Below, piece after piece: positions 16,212-25,126 of a stretch of DNA of 64,000 bases. The notes under the pieces were generated by a model, which saw nothing but the letters and a program-made list of their open reading frames with translations, did no database searches and was not told the origin of the DNA. Source of the stretch: JANXQZ01 sp038225555 (lineage in GTDB: Bacteria > Acidobacteriota > Terriglobia > Bryobacterales > Bryobacteraceae); the NCBI GenBank assembly GCA_038225555.1, contig JBBRRB010000002.1:124001-188000 (forward strand), read 5' to 3'. The first letter of the stretch is position 1; every line of letters starts with the position of its first letter. A program made the position numbers and the translations under genes.

Positions 16212-17291
16212 TTACGCGCTCTGGGCGGCTTTGAGACTGAATTGATCTGAGGCGGCAGGTTTCGCAACCATGCCGTCTCCGAGAGGAAGTCCCAGCAAGG
16301 TGCGCAGCTCCAGATCGAGCTTTTCGCAAATCTCCGGATGCTGCGTTAGAAACGTTCGCGCGTTGTCGCGGCCTTGGCCGATGCGCTCGCCGCGATAGCT
16401 GAACCAGGACCCGCTCTTGTCTACCAGCGCGTTCGCAACCGCAAGGTCCAGCAAGTCCGCCTCGCGCGATACTCCCAGACCATACAGAATGTCCACTTCC
16501 ACTTCCCGGAATGGCGACGCAACCTTGTTCTTAACAACTTTGATCTTGGTCCGGTTCCCGATGATGACATCGCCGTCCTTGATAGCGGCCCCACGTCGCA
16601 CTTCCACACGGACGGAGGAGTAGAACTTCAGCGCACGTCCCCCCGTGGTGGTTTCCGGGTTGCCAAACATCACGCCGATCTTCTCGCGAATCTGATTAAT
16701 AAAGATAAGCAAGGTATTGGTTTTCGCGACGGTTCCAGTCAGCTTTCTGAGCGCCTGCGACATCAGCCGGGCATGCAGGCCCATGTGGCTGTCGCCCATG
16801 TCGCCTTCCAGTTCGGCTTTGGGAACCAGCGCCGCCACAGAATCCAGAACCACCACATCCACGCCGCCCGAGCCGACCAGTGCTCCAATAATCTCAAGCG
16901 CTTGTTCGCCGTAATCCGGTTGGGAGATGAGAAGATTCTCGGTGTCCACTCCGAGGTTCTTGGCGTATTTCGGATCCAGCGCATGTTCAGCGTCGATGAA
17001 GGCCGCCGTGCCGCCGACTTTCTGGGCTTGAGCGATTACCTGTAGCGCGATGGTGGTCTTTCCCGAGGATTCCGGTCCGAAAATCTCGACCACCCGCCCT
17101 CGCGGCAGGCCCCCAACTCCTAGGGCCGAATCGAGCGAAATCGATCCCGTCTGGATCACTGTTACCGGAAGCACGTTCCGAGACCCGAGGCGGAGAACAG
17201 AGCCCCTGCCGAATTGCTTGTCCATCTGACTGAGCGCCTGATCGATGGCACGCTGGCGCGCTGACTTGTCTAAAACCGTGGTCTCTCTCAC
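16212..17291 (-). CDS. recA: Recombinase RecA
   Basis: 359 residues from GTG at 17291. The frame is open further upstream, but RecA proteins begin close to this point (DKSARQRAIDQALSQMDKQF). Walker A is GPESSGKTT (residues 72-80); the L1/L2 region reads NQIREKIGVMFGNPETTTGG. It coats single-stranded DNA, exchanges strands and triggers LexA-type self-cleavage. The intergenic space to the divergent gene at 17395 is about 100 bases. No strong ribosome site is visible before the GTG. Confidence 0.96.
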   Translation of the reverse strand: MRETTVLDKSARQRAIDQALSQMDKQFGRGSVLRLGSRNVLPVTVIQTGSISLDSALGVGGLPRGRVVEIFGPESSGKTTIALQVIAQAQKVGGTAAFIDAEHALDPKYAKNLGVDTENLLISQPDYGEQALEIIGALVGSGGVDVVVLDSVAALVPKAELEGDMGDSHMGLHARLMSQALRKLTGTVAKTNTLLIFINQIREKIGVMFGNPETTTGGRALKFYSSVRVEVRRGAAIKDGDVIIGNRTKIKVVKNKVASPFREVEVDILYGLGVSREADLLDLAVANALVDKSGSWFSYRGERIGQGRDNARTFLTQHPEICEKLDLELRTLLGLPLGDGMVAKPAASDQFSLKAAQSA

Positions 17292-17394
17292 GCCAAACTG
17301 GTGTGAAAACAAGGGTGATCTTCTCAACAAATCTCGATCTAACAGCGGTGCTCGCTCTCCAGGGCGGCGGAATGAGGCTGGTAAACTGAAGCAA

Positions 17395-17826
17395 GTGAAA
17401 AAAATTGTCATTTTGCTATTGGCCGTGTTGGCCATAGCGGGCCCGTCTCTCGCAAGGACAAAACGGAAATCCACCCGGCCTGCCGCTCACTCCTCCAAGC
17501 GCGTTACTCGCTCTAAAACGTATGTCCGACGCAGTTCGGCCCGATCCAACCGAAAATCAACAAAAGTTCGAACATCCGCGCATTCGACGCAACAGGGACA
17601 GCCCGCGCCGGAACGATACAAAGAGATCCAGCAATCCTTGGCTGAAAAGGGATATTACAAAGGCGATGTCAACGGTCAATGGGGCGCTGAATCCACCAGC
17701 GCATTGAAGCGCTTTCAATCGGAGCAAAATTTGGCATCCGATGGGAAACTGAATTCTCTCTCGCTGATTGCTCTGGGCTTGGGTCCAAAGCGCTCGCTGA
17801 CGGCTAGTGCCGGGAACCGTCCGTGA
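17395..17826 (+). CDS. Exported peptidoglycan-binding domain protein
   Basis: 143 residues from GTG at 17395 (VKKIVILLLAVLAIAGP signal peptide to about residue 20). A basic Ser/Thr/Arg-rich stretch follows (about 21-70), then a PG_binding_1 domain: RYKEIQQSLAEKGYYKGDVN through ALKRFQSEQNL and the end of the repeat. It likely binds cell-wall glycan in the periplasm. Its TGA overlaps the GTG of the alanine dehydrogenase gene (GTGA), so the two are translationally coupled although their functions differ. Confidence 0.82.
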   Translation: MKKIVILLLAVLAIAGPSLARTKRKSTRPAAHSSKRVTRSKTYVRRSSARSNRKSTKVRTSAHSTQQGQPAPERYKEIQQSLAEKGYYKGDVNGQWGAESTSALKRFQSEQNLASDGKLNSLSLIALGLGPKRSLTASAGNRP

Positions 17827-18935
17827 TCATCGGCGTCGCCAAGGAAGTCAAAGATCACGAGACTCGGGTTGGCCTGGTCCCCGGCAGCGTCAGTGCTTTG
17901 CGGGAGGCCGGTCACCACGTCCTGGTGGAGACTAGCGCTGGGGTGGGCAGCTCCATTCCGGACCACGACTACGTGGCCTCCGGCGCGGAGATTGTGGCCA
18001 ACGCCTCCGAAGTTTGGGGAAAAGCCGATCTCGTCGTAAAGGTGAAAGAGCCACAGCCTTCCGAGTACAGCTATTTCCGCCCGGGCTTGATTCTGTTTAC
18101 GTATCTGCACTTGGCGCCGCTGCCCGAGCTGACTCAGAAGCTTGTGGAGACTCGCGTCAACTCGGTGGCATATGAAACAATTCGCGAAAAGGACGGCTCT
18201 CTCCCCCTCCTGACGCCGATGAGCGAAGTGGCGGGCCGCATGGCGGTTCAAGTCGGTGCGCAGTACCTGGAGAAGCCCAATGGAGGCCGCGGGATTCTAC
18301 TGGGCGGCGTGCCAGGAGTCGCTCCCGGAAATGTAGTGATTTTGGGAGGCGGAGTCGTAGGGCACAACTCGGCCAAGATGGCGGTTGGGCTGGGTGCCCA
18401 CGTCACCATCATTGACCTGAATCTGAATCGGCTGCGCGAACTCGACGACATCTACAGCAGTCAGATCGTCACTCTGGCCTCGAATTCGTGGACCATCACC
18501 GAGTCCCTGCGGCATGCGGACCTCGTCGTTGGCGCGGTGCTGATCCCGGGCGCGTCCGCACCCAGGCTCGTAAGGCGCGAGATGCTGAAGGTGATGAAGA
18601 AGGGCGCGGTGATGGTGGATGTTGCCATCGACCAAGGCGGCTGCTTCGAAACCTCCCATGCCACCACCCATACCGACCCGATCTATTTCGTGGATGACGT
18701 GCTGCACTATTGCGTGTCAAACATGCCTGCCGCGGTTCCCCACACCTCCACCTATGCGCTGACCAACGCCACCTCACCGTACCTGATGCAACTTGCGAAT
18801 AAAGGACTGGAGGGAGCGTGCCAAGGCAGCCAAGCCATCCGCGAAGGCGTGAATACCTACCAGGGCCACATCACGTACCCTGCCGTCGCTGAGTCGCAAG
18901 GTCGGGAGTGGAAAGACCTCTCCTCCGCCCTGTAG
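17823..18935 (+). CDS. ald: Alanine dehydrogenase
   Basis: 370 residues, GTG start. Begins MIIGVAKEVKDHETRVGLVP as in Ald, has the NAD-binding GGGVVGHNSAKMAVGLGAHV glycine motif at about 170-190, and the conserved MVDVAIDQGGCFETSHATTH segment. It interconverts alanine with pyruvate plus ammonia using NAD in the cytoplasm. Full length for the family. Start overlaps the stop of the upstream gene by four bases. Confidence 0.95.
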   Translation: MIIGVAKEVKDHETRVGLVPGSVSALREAGHHVLVETSAGVGSSIPDHDYVASGAEIVANASEVWGKADLVVKVKEPQPSEYSYFRPGLILFTYLHLAPLPELTQKLVETRVNSVAYETIREKDGSLPLLTPMSEVAGRMAVQVGAQYLEKPNGGRGILLGGVPGVAPGNVVILGGGVVGHNSAKMAVGLGAHVTIIDLNLNRLRELDDIYSSQIVTLASNSWTITESLRHADLVVGAVLIPGASAPRLVRREMLKVMKKGAVMVDVAIDQGGCFETSHATTHTDPIYFVDDVLHYCVSNMPAAVPHTSTYALTNATSPYLMQLANKGLEGACQGSQAIREGVNTYQGHITYPAVAESQGREWKDLSSAL

Positions 18936-19372
18936 TTTTGTAGGGCGGGACCCCATAAGCGTAACCTAAGCTGCGGCAACTATTCCGGTGCAAAGGAACA
19001 CTTCCAGATTGGCGACCGCGGGGAGCTGTTCGTAAGCACTGCATCGCCAGTAAGGATCTGTCGTGCCCCGAATGCGAGATTTCCGTGAAGCGGACTTCAC
19101 GGGAGTGATCTACAGAACTCTGCCGTCGGCGGGTTTCTCCGAGTATCCGACGATACGCTTCGAGGTGACCGCACGCTTCCCCGAACGCCGTTTCTGCGGA
19201 GTTTGGCTTTCCACTTGTCCGAGGCGCATCAATCGGTCCGTGTGCTTTGGCGAGAGCGACGACGTCTATCAGGAGTGAAACAGCGATCTCTCCCGTAGCA
19301 GAAGTTCGTTGAGGTGCGTATCTGTCGGAATATTTCGCTACGTCGACCGATAACCAATTCACCCGGCGCCCT
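18936..19372 (+). other. 437-base stretch without a confident gene
   Basis: No recognisable gene. Short frames exist on both strands. The most gene-like is 19063-19278 on the plus strand (GTG start, 71 residues with RFEVTARFPERRFCGVWLST), with moderately GC-rich third positions, but it has no family I know and no clear ribosome site. It may be a decayed gene. No tRNA or simple repeat was seen. Confidence 0.4.
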
Positions 19373-20575
19373 TCAAAAATCGCCGCTGGCACCTCCGCCG
19401 CCCGAATCTCCCCCACCAAAGCGAACGTCTGGACTGCTGGTTTCGGGCGCTGGCGTTATTGATTGGGGCGATAGCAGACTGAGTGCGGCGGTGCCGGCGT
19501 TCATCCAGTTTTTGTACTGTCCCGACAGGCGCTCAGCGGTAAAGCCGTGGCGAATTCCGCCCGGCCCACGGGCCAGCCACCGTCGGATGAAGAATCCAAC
19601 ACCGGTCAACAATATGCCCAGGAGCATCGGGTCCCAGGTATGCCGCTGCCAGCCGAGATAAGGTTTATTGGTGACGAGGGTCAGTATGGCGACGATGGCG
19701 CCCACGGCGATGACGAAGCGGTCCTTTTGGCGCACGCCGCGCGCGAGTACGATGGGCGGCAGGCACCAGATCAGCACCCACGTGGTCCAGTAAAACGGCC
19801 TTGGGAAATCAGAGTCGGCCGGAAGGCTACGCCACCACTGTAGGAGCAGGTTCAACGAAGAAAGCTGGAGGTTGATGGCCAGGTAGATGCCGAGCCAAAG
19901 GAACGCTTCGACCAGCGAATAGCCTTCATTGAGGTAATCGAAGCGGTAGCGGGAGCGTACCGCGGCCACGCTTGCGAGACCGGTTACATAGAACGCAGCG
20001 ACGATCAGATGCTTCGCCGACTGGGACGAGGTCCAGTGGCCTGGCAGAAAAAGGACGAAGATCATCGCGGCGAGAAATGCATACGAGAGCCCGAAGCGAC
20101 GCCAGATCCAGAGCGAAAAGATGGCGCCTGCGGCGGGAACCAGGAACTTGGTTCCGTCCGAGTTCGGCGAATAAAGGCTGCCGCTGAAAAGAGCGAACTC
20201 CATTCCGGCGCAGAGAAAACCAACCGAGCAGACGGCGAGCGCTTCCTCGATCCCGTAGCGATAGAGCCGGGTTTGGGAAACGGCGACTTCGGCAGCCGCG
20301 TACGAGACGGCAGCGAAGGTCAGTAAGAAAACGCCGCTGGTTTGGTTGGATGGCCGCAAAACCACGTAGAACAGCGCTGTGGCGGCGCCCACGATGATCA
20401 GAGTGAAAAGGAACAAGACCAGCCGCAGGAAAATGTTGGTGGTGCGGAGTTCAGAGATCGTTTCCTGTTCCAAAGGCTGATATTGCGCCTCGGTGAGGAG
20501 GCCCTCGCCGGCCCAATCCTTCAGGAGTCTGCGGGCGCGCAGAGTCTCTTCATTGGATGCACTGTAGATTCTCAC
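19373..20575 (-). CDS. Polytopic membrane protein with Gly-rich tail (DUF4401/DUF2157-associated type)
   Basis: 400 residues from GTG at 20575, overlapping the TGA of the upstream gene by four bases (GTGA). An N-terminal cytoplasmic helix (SNEETLRARRLLKDWAGEGL) precedes about ten hydrophobic helices, and the tail ends GGGDSGGGGASGDF, a glycine-rich end also seen in other envelope proteins of unknown function. With the preceding DUF2157 protein it forms a common two-gene unit. Transport or envelope maintenance is possible but not shown. The open frame extends upstream into the neighbour as a shadow. Confidence 0.7.
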   Translation of the reverse strand: MRIYSASNEETLRARRLLKDWAGEGLLTEAQYQPLEQETISELRTTNIFLRLVLFLFTLIIVGAATALFYVVLRPSNQTSGVFLLTFAAVSYAAAEVAVSQTRLYRYGIEEALAVCSVGFLCAGMEFALFSGSLYSPNSDGTKFLVPAAGAIFSLWIWRRFGLSYAFLAAMIFVLFLPGHWTSSQSAKHLIVAAFYVTGLASVAAVRSRYRFDYLNEGYSLVEAFLWLGIYLAINLQLSSLNLLLQWWRSLPADSDFPRPFYWTTWVLIWCLPPIVLARGVRQKDRFVIAVGAIVAILTLVTNKPYLGWQRHTWDPMLLGILLTGVGFFIRRWLARGPGGIRHGFTAERLSGQYKNWMNAGTAALSLLSPQSITPAPETSSPDVRFGGGDSGGGGASGDF

Positions 20576-21516
20576 GCTAGCCTCCCGAACCGGCGCGCGA
20601 TCAGGACCAGCATCACCAGCATAGCGACTCCGGTAACGACGAAATAGCTCGGGATAGCGGTGTCGCCAGTGAGCCCGCGGAGGACCATCGAGCTGACGCC
20701 CACGTAGCCGTAGAAGGCGGCATACGCAACGAAGGCAAACTGCCGGCGCTTCAAGCCCCAGGTGAGAGACGCGCCACAGGCGATAAGCAAAGCAAAAAAC
20801 CATCGGCCGGAGCCCTGGCGATCGAACACGCCGGAGAGCGACGCCCAAAAGAGAACGTTGGCCACGATGTTCAGATAAGTGCCGAAGAAATGCGGTTTCA
20901 GACCGCGGCGCTGAAGAATCGCACCGCCGACGCCGACCAGCAGACAGTACAAAAGGGCATATTGGCGGTACGCCTCGTCCTGATGGGACGGCCAGTGCGA
21001 GATGGTGAGCCCGAACCATCCTGCGAGTGAGGACAAGGCGAGCGACAGCACGAAACGATTGTCGAAACGATAAGCGAGGAAGAAGAAGAGGCCGGCGGTC
21101 GCCAACAGATAGAGATCCAATTGCCCGGAGAGCACGTGAAAACGGTTCTCAAAGTAAGCGAGTTCTACGGACCAGGTGAGGCTGCCGAGGTAAAGCACAT
21201 AGTCGGAGATCGGAGTCGGTGCAGGCGTTTCCGCGGGGGACCAGGCGGGCGCGCGGGAAAAGCAGTACCAAAAACAGGCGGAGAGGATGGTAGAGAGGAT
21301 GCTCAGGACGAGGACGTCACCGAGTTGCTGCGACCAGGTGCTGACGGTCCAGCCGAGGCCGGCAACGAACGCCAGAACACCAGCGAAGAGGAGAGCGTTC
21401 AGTTCGAGAAAAAGGGAAAAGGGTTCTTCCCTCGCAAGGCCTGCCAAATAGGAGTGCTGCTCCGGCGATATAGTGCACTGCTCCTTCCATTGCTCCAATC
21501 GGGCGAGGATGGTCAT
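20572..21516 (-). CDS. DUF2157 family membrane protein
   Basis: 314 residues. The N-terminus is a soluble helical segment (LEQWKEQCTISPEQHSYLAG) of the DUF2157 type, followed by about nine membrane helices starting near residue 40 (ALLFAGVLAFVAGLGW). The function of the family is unknown. It is coupled to the downstream membrane protein gene by a four-base overlap, so the products probably act together in the inner membrane. Confidence 0.75.
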   Translation of the reverse strand: MTILARLEQWKEQCTISPEQHSYLAGLAREEPFSLFLELNALLFAGVLAFVAGLGWTVSTWSQQLGDVLVLSILSTILSACFWYCFSRAPAWSPAETPAPTPISDYVLYLGSLTWSVELAYFENRFHVLSGQLDLYLLATAGLFFFLAYRFDNRFVLSLALSSLAGWFGLTISHWPSHQDEAYRQYALLYCLLVGVGGAILQRRGLKPHFFGTYLNIVANVLFWASLSGVFDRQGSGRWFFALLIACGASLTWGLKRRQFAFVAYAAFYGYVGVSSMVLRGLTGDTAIPSYFVVTGVAMLVMLVLIARRFGRLA

Positions 21517-21969
21517 AAAGCCTTCGTTCTCCGGTCAGGGGACAGTATGTCCCTAGCCTGGCATTCGATCCGGGTGCCACCTGTTTGGCCCATGATCTAC
21601 TCATCGTACATTCCAATAGGCTCGCGGCGCTGAAAAAAACGCCAGTAGATTTGCCACGAATCGAGAAGGTCCATAAGTCTGGTTCTGGGAAACTTCGGGC
21701 GAGTCACGCGCCACTCGGAGACAGCTCGGATCGGCGGAGTGCGGCTGCATTCTGGAGAGCGGCGGATTCCTCCCGTGAAAACTCCGCTCACGGAATTGAC
21801 CGCCAAGAGTCGCGCAGCGCTTAACGAATGTTCACGTCCACATTCCAGATGGATCGCGGTCAATCAGGGTATTCGGCTCTTAAGTTAGCGTTTATGTCGG
21901 GAGCCGCCCACACCATGTGCCCATGTCTGGGAAAACTAGGTGGCATGGGATGGCATTTTGACAACTCCG
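21517..21969. other. 453-base stretch without a confident gene
   Basis: Only short, unconvincing frames are present, for example one on the minus strand ending near 21597 with a last part reading LLDSWQIYWRFFQRREPIG. It has no ribosome site and no family I can name; it might be the end of a lost gene. I see no repeats or RNA gene here. Confidence 0.4.
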
Positions 21970-22368
21970 TCAGGTGCCGCTCAACACCTTCTCGAACTGT
22001 TCGGTGCTTACCGTCTTCCCGGTCTCCTGCTCTTTCACCGACACCGTAGCGCGAATCGCCTCCCCGCGCAGCTTCACGGTCGACCGCAGAATTTGCTCCT
22101 CTTGCTTGTTCAGCACAAATGCCGCCGGATGAATCACCGAAGCCGCCTTGCCCCAATCCTCTCCCCGCCGCAACTGCACGCTGACATCGATCAGCAAAGG
22201 CGTAGTGGCGCGGGTATCTTGATTCTTCACCTTCAAGGTGATCACCGTGAGATCGGGAGGCCGACTCCCAAAATCAAGGCTGGTGGCGATCCGCGCGGTA
22301 TGCGCGCATCCGGCCAGCGTAAGCGTCGCCAGCACGAGGACAACTTCGAGACGGAAGTAAATCTTCAT
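21970..22368 (-). CDS. Small lipoprotein, unknown function
   Basis: 132 residues from ATG at 22368 (an in-frame TTG lies one codon earlier). Signal peptide ends in the lipobox LAGC, so the mature protein is lipid-anchored at the Cys near residue 20. The rest is a beta-sandwich-like domain (DLTVITLKVKNQDTRATTPL) similar to small envelope lipoproteins that resemble YcfL. It is divergent from the glucanase gene at 22388, with only 19 bases between starts. Confidence 0.7.
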   Translation of the reverse strand: MKIYFRLEVVLVLATLTLAGCAHTARIATSLDFGSRPPDLTVITLKVKNQDTRATTPLLIDVSVQLRRGEDWGKAASVIHPAAFVLNKQEEQILRSTVKLRGEAIRATVSVKEQETGKTVSTEQFEKVLSGT

Positions 22369-22387
22369 CAACTTCTACAATACAGGT

Positions 22388-23863
22388 ATGCGCCTAGCCG
22401 CTCTGCTCGCAATCTCAGCCGTCGCTCTCGCTGCTCAGAGTGGCCAAGGATGGCACTTAGTCTGGAGCGACGAATTCAACGCACCCGCAAACATCGCTCC
22501 CGATCCATCAAGATGGAACTTCGATCTCGGCGGAGGCGGCTGGGGCAACGGCGAGCTCGAAACGTACACCCGCTCTACTGCCAACGCCTTTCAGGACGGC
22601 CAAGGACATCTGGTGATTCGTGCCATCCGCGATGCGGGCGGAAACTACACCTCCGCGCGCATCCGTACCGGACTCGCCGATTCCGGAGCGAAGGATCCCG
22701 TCAATCTGACTTGGCAATATGGCCGCATCGAAGCCCGCATCAAGCTGCCGTTCGGTCAAGGCGTGTGGCCGGCATTCTGGCTCCTGGGCGGGGATTTTGC
22801 CACCATCTCCTGGCCCTTCTGCGGCGAGATCGACATCCTGGAAAACTTCGGCAGCAAGATCGACAAACCTTCCGCCATTCACTCGACTCTGCATGGTCCG
22901 CCGCAGAATTCGAATTTCGCCAATGCCGGTCTTTCGGCTGATTACACGCTACCCGGCGGACAAAAGATCACAGACGATTTCCATCTATTCGCAGTCGAGA
23001 CCGCGCCCGATTCCATTTCATTTTCCGTGGACGGCGTCGTGTTCAAAACGTTTACTCCCGCTTCCTTGCCGTCGAACGCGCAGTGGGTATTCAACAAGCC
23101 CTTCTTTATTCTGCTGAACCTTGCAATTGGCGGCCCCAAGACGTTCCTGGGATCGCCTGCGGCGGACACGCCCTTCCCGCAAGACATGCTGATCGACTAT
23201 GTTCGCGTATACCAGCAGACTGCGGTTGCCCCGTCAAGTCCTGTGATCTTTCCAGGTGGCGTGGTGAACGCCGCGTCCGGCCTGGGCAGCATCGCGCAGG
23301 GTTCGCTCGATTCCGTGTACGGGCAGGACCTATCGGATTCCGTCTACGGCGGGCTCTTCGCAAACGACGCGTTCGCAACCTCCACTCCCTCCGGCGTTAC
23401 GGTGAATGTAAATGGAGTGAATGCTCCGCTGACTTACGTGTCCCCTGCGCAGATCAATTTTCAGATGCCGTGGGAAACGCAGCTTGCGCCGGACACAGTG
23501 AACATCACGGTCACGCGCGCAGGTGCAGTGAGCAATGCCGAGCCAGTTACTATCACCTCTATCGCGCCCTCTATTTTCCTAACGCAGTGTGTCGACGCAA
23601 ACTGCACCGCATGGGGGAACGGATTTGGGCCGAAGGGCGTGCCGGCACCGGACGGCGGTCCCTACACTGCTGCTTCTGCCGCAGCCAACCCGTGCGCTCT
23701 CTCGATAGGTGGCGCGCCTGTGCCGGTATCCTACTGCGGCTCCGCGCCAGGCCTGATCATCGATCAATTGAATTTCACGTATTCAGGGCCGCTGCCCGCA
23801 GTGGCGAATCTCAATATTGGCGGCTCGGTCGGCACGTTCCAGATACCTTCGCCTGCTCAATAG
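22388..23863 (+). CDS. Secreted GH16 beta-glucanase with Solibacter-type C-terminal domain
   Basis: 491 residues. Signal peptide 1-17; GH16 catalytic domain about 20-275 with the family motif GEIDILE, giving nucleophile E147, D149 and acid/base E152. Substrate-side features WSDEFN and GNGELETYT are typical of laminarinase-like (beta-1,3-glucan) members. Residues about 285-491 (VVNAASGLGSIAQGSLDSVY onward) are the TIGR03437-type domain seen also at 652-1956. It probably degrades beta-glucans such as fungal or plant cell-wall polymers outside the cell. Exact linkage specificity is not determined by the sequence. Confidence 0.9.
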   Translation: MRLAALLAISAVALAAQSGQGWHLVWSDEFNAPANIAPDPSRWNFDLGGGGWGNGELETYTRSTANAFQDGQGHLVIRAIRDAGGNYTSARIRTGLADSGAKDPVNLTWQYGRIEARIKLPFGQGVWPAFWLLGGDFATISWPFCGEIDILENFGSKIDKPSAIHSTLHGPPQNSNFANAGLSADYTLPGGQKITDDFHLFAVETAPDSISFSVDGVVFKTFTPASLPSNAQWVFNKPFFILLNLAIGGPKTFLGSPAADTPFPQDMLIDYVRVYQQTAVAPSSPVIFPGGVVNAASGLGSIAQGSLDSVYGQDLSDSVYGGLFANDAFATSTPSGVTVNVNGVNAPLTYVSPAQINFQMPWETQLAPDTVNITVTRAGAVSNAEPVTITSIAPSIFLTQCVDANCTAWGNGFGPKGVPAPDGGPYTAASAAANPCALSIGGAPVPVSYCGSAPGLIIDQLNFTYSGPLPAVANLNIGGSVGTFQIPSPAQ

Positions 23864-23869
23864 CTAACA

Positions 23870-25123
23870 TCAAAGCAGGCGTCTCGATTTTGGCGCAGTA
23901 ACTCGCTTCGTCAACCGGGCCGCCCGTCTCCGCAGCGCGTCCGAGTCTCCATGAGCAATTGCTGACTCGGTCATCTCCAGCGCCTTCCCGTAGTCGCGCT
24001 CGCGATGCTCGTAGTACTTCGCCATCTCCTCGAACGCGCCTGTTCGAAACGGATTCCGGCATTCGGTAAGTTCGATGAGCACGAGCAGCGCTGCGTCCTC
24101 TCGTCCCAACTTCTTCTCCAGGCCGGCAATGTCCCACAGCGTGCGAAACAGCAGTTCGTCGCGCAGCCCGCGCTTCACCGCTTCTCGGAACAGACCCAGC
24201 GCATTCTCATAATTCTCCGCTTGACGCCACCAGCGCGCCAAACCTACCATCTCCGCCCCATGCGTGAACTGCGCTTTTTCCGGTGCGTGAAACGCCCAGG
24301 GCACGATCGCGGTTAGGCAAGCCAGTGTCAGAATATCGATTTGATTGTGATGGAGGATCGGCACCAGCTTCCAAGCTTCGCGGGTCCTCAGGTACTCGAA
24401 ATAAACATACGGGATCATCTCGCCTGGGAGATCGCCCTCGCGCTCCACCCCGAGAATCCGATTCTCAAGATCCACCAGGCGACAGCTATCGAATCGAAGC
24501 TTCCAGAGGCGCCGGGCCCCGTGCAGTAGGTCCAGATGCGCCAGGCTGGAGAAGGGCGGTCGTGTCCGCGCCATGCGGTACCGGGTTTCCAGCAGAGGCT
24601 GATCGTAGGTCTTGCCATTGTACGTAATCAACACGTCGAACTGCTTCAAATAAGCTGAAAGCGCAATCAGGAGGCTGGTCTCCTCCGCGAATTCACGCAT
24701 GAAGAACTGGCGCACCAGAAAGCCCCGCGGCGTGATGCTTCCAACTCCAATGAGAAATGCGTAGGTGCCTGCGCCGCCAGCCAGACCTGTAGTTTCAGTA
24801 TCGAGAAAGGCCCATTTCTCGGGCGGGATCCCGTCGATTTGCCCGTTTGAGATCGGAGTTAGCAGGTCGTCGGGCAGAGTCTCTAAATCCTGCATGCCGA
24901 TGCTGCCATGCCGTCGATGGCGCTCGAATAGCTTATCAAGCTCGAAGTGCCGCCCGTGATCGGTCTCCACCTCGCGGCCGCCAGACCATTCCTCGATAAA
25001 GTACTTCTCAGGCCTGGGTTCGCGCGGTGCGGAAGCTGCGGCGGGACGCGGTGCCGCAAATTTGCGATCGATCTTAGCGATTCGCTTTCGGAGCTGCGCG
25101 AGTTGTTCCTGAATGTCGCTCAT
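23870..25123 (-). CDS. YprB-like RNase H-fold nuclease with TPR-like tail
   Basis: 417 residues. A disordered, basic N-terminus (1-45) precedes an RNase_H_2 / YprB-type 3'-5' exonuclease-like domain at about 105-285: FLDTETTGLAGGAGTYAFLI carries D108 and E110, then ITYNGKTYDQPLLETR, and HHNQIDILTL. These supply a DEDD set of acidic residues. The C-terminal ~130 residues are helical repeats with TPR appearance. A role in nucleic acid processing is likely; the substrate is unknown. It follows the ABC-F gene by three bases and is probably in the same operon. Confidence 0.8.
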   Translation of the reverse strand: MSDIQEQLAQLRKRIAKIDRKFAAPRPAAASAPREPRPEKYFIEEWSGGREVETDHGRHFELDKLFERHRRHGSIGMQDLETLPDDLLTPISNGQIDGIPPEKWAFLDTETTGLAGGAGTYAFLIGVGSITPRGFLVRQFFMREFAEETSLLIALSAYLKQFDVLITYNGKTYDQPLLETRYRMARTRPPFSSLAHLDLLHGARRLWKLRFDSCRLVDLENRILGVEREGDLPGEMIPYVYFEYLRTREAWKLVPILHHNQIDILTLACLTAIVPWAFHAPEKAQFTHGAEMVGLARWWRQAENYENALGLFREAVKRGLRDELLFRTLWDIAGLEKKLGREDAALLVLIELTECRNPFRTGAFEEMAKYYEHRERDYGKALEMTESAIAHGDSDALRRRAARLTKRVTAPKSRRLL

Positions 25124-25126
25124 CGC

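Noticed and set aside
18871..19419. 182-residue minus-strand frame and the idea of a group II intron or structured RNA
   Set aside because: The frame overlaps the end of alanine dehydrogenase and the membrane protein gene, and I could not find intron domain V or other RNA motifs.
20576..21019. N-terminal extension of the membrane protein gene (start at 21019)
   Set aside because: The extension is the shadow of the DUF2157 gene; the GTG at 20575 overlaps that gene's stop as is usual in coupled pairs.
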